DNA of 7,068 nt, from NCBI GenBank assembly GCA_937864275.1, contig CALMIW010000186.1:1-7068 (forward strand). The letters run 5' to 3'. Positions 4,212 through 7,068 of this stretch are shown here, in pieces. Every line of letters begins with the position of its first letter. The first letter of the stretch is position 1. Below the pieces are notes generated by a model. That model was not told the DNA's origin. It made no database searches and saw only the letters and a list, made by a program, of their open reading frames with translations. The DNA comes from an uncultured Dehalococcoidia bacterium. GTDB lineage: Bacteria; Chloroflexota; Dehalococcoidia; Tepidiformales; Tepidiformaceae. The translations under genes and the position numbers were made by a program.

Positions 4212-7068
4212 CTAGATATCGGCGGGCAGGCCGCCGGGGAGGTGCCCGGCTTCGGCTGGCACATCGACGGTGATCGTCGTGCCCTTGCCCGGCTCGCTCT
4301 CGATCGAGAGGTGTCCACCCACGCGGGCGGTCCGTTCGGCCATTGAGCGCAGACCGAGGTGGCCGGGGAACTCGCCGCTGGGGTCGAAGCCGATGCCGTC
4401 ATCGGCAATCCGCAGGAGGACGCGGTCACCCTCGCGGCGCAATTCGACCCTGACGTGTTTGGCGCGGGCGTGCTTCACGGTGTTGTGAAGCGTCTCCTGC
4501 CCCACGCGGTACAGGACCTCCTTGTAGTCGAGGCGGAGGTCCGGCTCGAGCCAGAGGTCGGCTTCGACGGCGATGCCGTGCCGTGCCTTGAGGGCGGCGA
4601 ACTGTTTTTCAAGCGCGGCGACCAGTCCTTCCATCGCGAGGGACTCTGGACGGAGTTCGAAGATCAGTGCCCGGAGCTCGGCGAGGCCGGCTTCGGCGAG
4701 CGTGTTCACGTACTCCAGGGGCTCGATCGCCCGCTTTGGGTCGCGGTCGATGAGCGTCCGCGCCGTCCGGGTACCGAGCGCGATGCCGTAGAGCGCCTGC
4801 GAGACGGAATCGTGGAGTTCGCGCGCCAGGCGCTGGCGTTCTTCGAGCGACGCCGCAAGCTGCGATCGCTCATAGAGCCGCGCATTTTCGATCGCGACGG
4901 CGGCCTGCTGCGCGAGGCCGCTGGCCAGCCGCATTTCCGACTCGGTGATGTAATGCGGCTTGAGCCAGCCAAGGCTGAGGAGGCCGAACCGCTTCTCCGC
5001 GATCGTGATCGGGACCGACAGCAGCGACGCAACCTTCGCCGCCTGGACGACCGGTAGCGCCATCGGAGTGTCCTGGCTTGCGTCGTGCAGCGCTCGAGGG
5101 ACGGCCATCTCCCGGACGCCGGACGTCTCGACTCCTCGGAGTGCCTCGACGAGTTCGCTCAGGCTGGCGGCATCGAATCCCGCCGAAGCCCCGAGGCGGA
5201 ACGGATGCGGCGGCGCATCCTCATACACCAGTGCCGCACCGCGGTCCGCGCCGATGATGGAGATCGTCGAATCGACAAGCGCCTTCAGGACGTCGTCCAG
5301 GATGAGCGACTGGTGGAACTGCTCGTCGGCGCGGTAGAGTGCGTCCATCTCGAAGATCCGCTGGCGGAGTTCTTCGAATAGGAGCGAATTCTCTAGCCCC
5401 ACGGCGATCTGGTCGGCGATCGCCGCCAACAGGCGCAGCTCCTCGGCATCCGGCTCGGAGGTGCCGGGGTAGTACGCGTCGAGGGTGCCGAGGACCTTTC
5501 CGCGCGTGCTCACGGGGGTGATCACCGCTGTATCCCAGGTGGCATCCGCAAGGTACGGATGAACCAGTTCGAAGCGTGGGTCGGCCAGCGTCCGGGCCTT
5601 GGTGTCGCGCAGGATCTGGCGCTGGCCAGAGTGCGCGACCGCAGCCGTGACGGAGGGTGCGCCGTGCAGCCGGATGGCCTCGACCATGTTGTCGACATAC
5701 CCGCGCGGCAGTCCCGCCGCGCCGCAGGCCTCGTACTCGCCGTTCTCGTGATAGAGAGTCACCGAACAGGCGACCGCCGAAGACGCCGCCAGCACGCGGC
5801 CGGCCAGGATCTCGAGGGCCTGCTGCGAGGGCATCTCGAAGGTGAGCGACCCGGCGATGCTTGCCAGCCCTTCCATCTCCCGCGCCCGCCGCAGCGACTG
5901 CTGGTAGAGCCGGGCGTTGGCGACCGCGACGGCGACCTGGGCCGCGAACGCCGACGCAAGCTGCGCGTTCGCCGGTTCGAACTGGCGGACGCCGGCCCGC
6001 GAGATCGAAAGGATGCCGATGACCTCCCCCTGGTGAATCATCGGGACGAGCATCCAGGAGCGGATGCGGTTGAGGTTCGCCTCCTCGCGGTTCCTCGTGA
6101 GCGCCCTCCACGCGACTGCCTCTGGGGAGTCCCCCAGTGAGTCGTCGATGATGACCGCGTTGCCTTCGAGCATCTGGCGCCAGATCGCCGGTGCGCGGCT
6201 GACGCGCATGCGCGCGCCCCGCGCCCGCGCCGCCAACTCTGGAGAAACGTAGCTCCGGGTGACAATGACCTCGAGGAACTCGCCGTCGAGGACCATGACC
6301 GAGCAGCCGCTGTAGGGAATGACCTTGGCGACCTCGTCCTGGACGCTTTGGAAAATGCTGTCGAGGTCCAGGGTGGAAAGGACCGTTCGAGACACGTCCA
6401 GGACCGCGGCGAGTTCCTGGGTCCGTTCTTTGACGCGCTGCTCCAGGTTGGCCTGGGCTTCCTTCAACACTTCCTGCGCCCGGGCGCGTTCTCGTTCAGC
6501 TTCTGCCTGGTCGCTCACATCGCGGACGACCGCGGCAAGGAACTTCCGTCCCCGGAACTCGATCGCGGTGCCCATTACCTCGACGTCGAACACCGAGCCG
6601 TCCTTGCGGATGTCCCGAGCCCGGCTGCGGAAGTCTTTGCCGGCGCGGATGCTCTCCTGGTACTTGCCCAGCAGAGGCAGGGAATCGGGATGGATGAAGC
6701 GCGACGGGTCGATGCCGATGAACTCCTCCCGCGTGAAGCCGTGCATCGCCGCCGCTGCGGGGTTCGCGTCCGCCACAAAGCCGGTCTCGAAGTCGTTCAG
6801 GATCACCGCGTCGCTGGTGGCGTCGAACACCAGCCGGAAGAGGCCCTCGCGCTCCTCGGCTTCCCGCGTGGCGGCGATCCGGCGCGTCGCATCGGTCGTC
6901 GTGTCCAGCACGCCCACGATCTCGCCGCCCTCGTACAGGGGACTCAGGACGATGTCCCAGTAGGTGGTCCCGCCAGGTGCGTCATAGGGCGATGCGTCCC
7001 GCGTGACGGTCTCGCCGCTGAGTGCCTGCCGAAACAGCGGTTCGGCGACGTCGATTGGCCAGGGCGAA
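4212..7068 (-). CDS. Multi-sensor NarL-type histidine kinase, N-terminus beyond window
   Basis: The frame stays open to the right edge, giving at least 951 residues. Numbering residues from the GTG at 6917, which is only a reference point: before residue 1 and just after it lies the end of a first PAS domain (YWDIVLSPLYEGG); 26-135 is a complete PAS domain; 137-170 is a charged coiled coil; about 180-335, 362-510 and 535-680 are three GAF domains, each ending in a typical VAVANARLY-like helix. The kinase core is of the HisKA_3 type: RELHDSVSQALYG holds the phosphorylated His702, followed by the N-box (QETLHNTVKHA, Asn812), DDGIGF (839-844) and GHLGL (852-856). No membrane segment is visible, so it should sense cytoplasmic signals, small ligands or redox state, and phosphorylate a NarL/LuxR-type response regulator. 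None is in the window. It converges on the flavoprotein gene with a 10-base gap. Which ligands the GAF domains bind cannot be told. Confidence 0.92.
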   Translation of the reverse strand, partial: SPWPIDVAEPLFRQALSGETVTRDASPYDAPGGTTYWDIVLSPLYEGGEIVGVLDTTTDATRRIAATREAEEREGLFRLVFDATSDAVILNDFETGFVADANPAAAAMHGFTREEFIGIDPSRFIHPDSLPLLGKYQESIRAGKDFRSRARDIRKDGSVFDVEVMGTAIEFRGRKFLAAVVRDVSDQAEAERERARAQEVLKEAQANLEQRVKERTQELAAVLDVSRTVLSTLDLDSIFQSVQDEVAKVIPYSGCSVMVLDGEFLEVIVTRSYVSPELAARARGARMRVSRAPAIWRQMLEGNAVIIDDSLGDSPEAVAWRALTRNREEANLNRIRSWMLVPMIHQGEVIGILSISRAGVRQFEPANAQLASAFAAQVAVAVANARLYQQSLRRAREMEGLASIAGSLTFEMPSQQALEILAGRVLAASSAVACSVTLYHENGEYEACGAAGLPRGYVDNMVEAIRLHGAPSVTAAVAHSGQRQILRDTKARTLADPRFELVHPYLADATWDTAVITPVSTRGKVLGTLDAYYPGTSEPDAEELRLLAAIADQIAVGLENSLLFEELRQRIFEMDALYRADEQFHQSLILDDVLKALVDSTISIIGADRGAALVYEDAPPHPFRLGASAGFDAASLSELVEALRGVETSGVREMAVPRALHDASQDTPMALPVVQAAKVASLLSVPITIAEKRFGLLSLGWLKPHYITESEMRLASGLAQQAAVAIENARLYERSQLAASLEERQRLARELHDSVSQALYGIALGTRTARTLIDRDPKRAIEPLEYVNTLAEAGLAELRALIFELRPESLAMEGLVAALEKQFAALKARHGIAVEADLWLEPDLRLDYKEVLYRVGQETLHNTVKHARAKHVRVELRREGDRVLLRIADDGIGFDPSGEFPGHLGLRSMAERTARVGGHLSIESEPGKGTTITVDVPAEAGHLPGGLPADI
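4220..4249 (+). terminator. Possible bidirectional GC hairpins at a convergent junction
   Basis: CGGCGG (4220-4225) pairs perfectly with CCGCCG (4231-4236) around a 5-base loop. An overlapping second stem pairs CCGGG (4234-4238) with CCCGG (4245-4249). They begin 18 bases past the flavoprotein stop and lie within the last codons of the kinase gene. No T-run follows on either strand, so a classical intrinsic terminator is not shown. The call rests on position and stem strength only. Confidence 0.25.

Noticed and set aside
4359..5057. Forward open frames inside the kinase gene, including 5559-6140 and 6319-6963
   Set aside because: All are opposite clear kinase, GAF or PAS coding sequence and show no domain of their own.
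5221..6111. 296-codon reverse open frame overlapping the kinase in another frame
   Set aside because: It runs through two GAF domains in the wrong frame and is Arg/Gly/Pro-rich with no motif.
6915..6917. GTG at 6917 as the true start of the kinase
   Set aside because: The frame continues upstream through recognisable PAS sequence to the window edge, so the gene is cut off rather than starting here.

Overview
The window is GC-rich bacterial DNA with five confidently coding genes, one probable small or decayed gene, and the tail of another gene at the left edge. No RNA gene, CRISPR array, insertion sequence, integrase or phage gene is visible. The high GC, a multi-GAF NarL-type kinase, a compact single-gene layout, -10-like TANNNT boxes and a probable leaderless start would suit a Chloroflexota (Tepidiforma/Dehalococcoidia-like) or actinobacterial-type genome. 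This placement is inference only, because no phylogenetic marker is present.

Layout. At 1-77 (+) lies the last 24 codons of an unidentified gene. At 78-534 one forward frame is open to a stop at 522-524 and has coding-like base composition, but no convincing start; it is either a small gene of unknown function or a decayed one. At 535-1602 (+) is a fold-type III PLP enzyme of the D-threonine aldolase/D-serine dehydratase-like family, probably read from a leaderless transcript. At 1650-1796 (+) is a 48-residue zinc-ribbon microprotein with a strong ribosome binding site. At 1793-2926 (-) is a fold-type II PLP enzyme, diaminopropionate ammonia-lyase; its stop codon interlocks with that of the microprotein. 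A 108-base divergent spacer (2927-3034) carries promoter signals. At 3035-4201 (+) is an acyl-CoA-dehydrogenase-fold flavoprotein resembling two-component flavin monooxygenases. At 4212-7068 (-) is a large soluble sensor histidine kinase (PAS-PAS-coil-GAF-GAF-GAF-HisKA_3-HATPase) whose N-terminus runs off the right edge.

How they may work together. The two PLP enzymes have unrelated folds, but both act on beta-substituted or D-configured amino acids. The aldolase-like enzyme would cleave or dehydrate D-beta-hydroxy amino acids, and the lyase would eliminate ammonia from D- or L-2,3-diaminopropionate. Their neighbourhood suggests catabolism of non-standard amino acids, but they lie on opposite strands and are not one operon. 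The flavoprotein is divergent from the lyase and could share control with it. The kinase has no response regulator inside the window. I see no clear new multi-gene defence or mobile system. The points most worth a second look are the microprotein with its interlocked stop codons, the leaderless start, the coding-like 78-524 frame, and the divergent lyase/flavoprotein control region.
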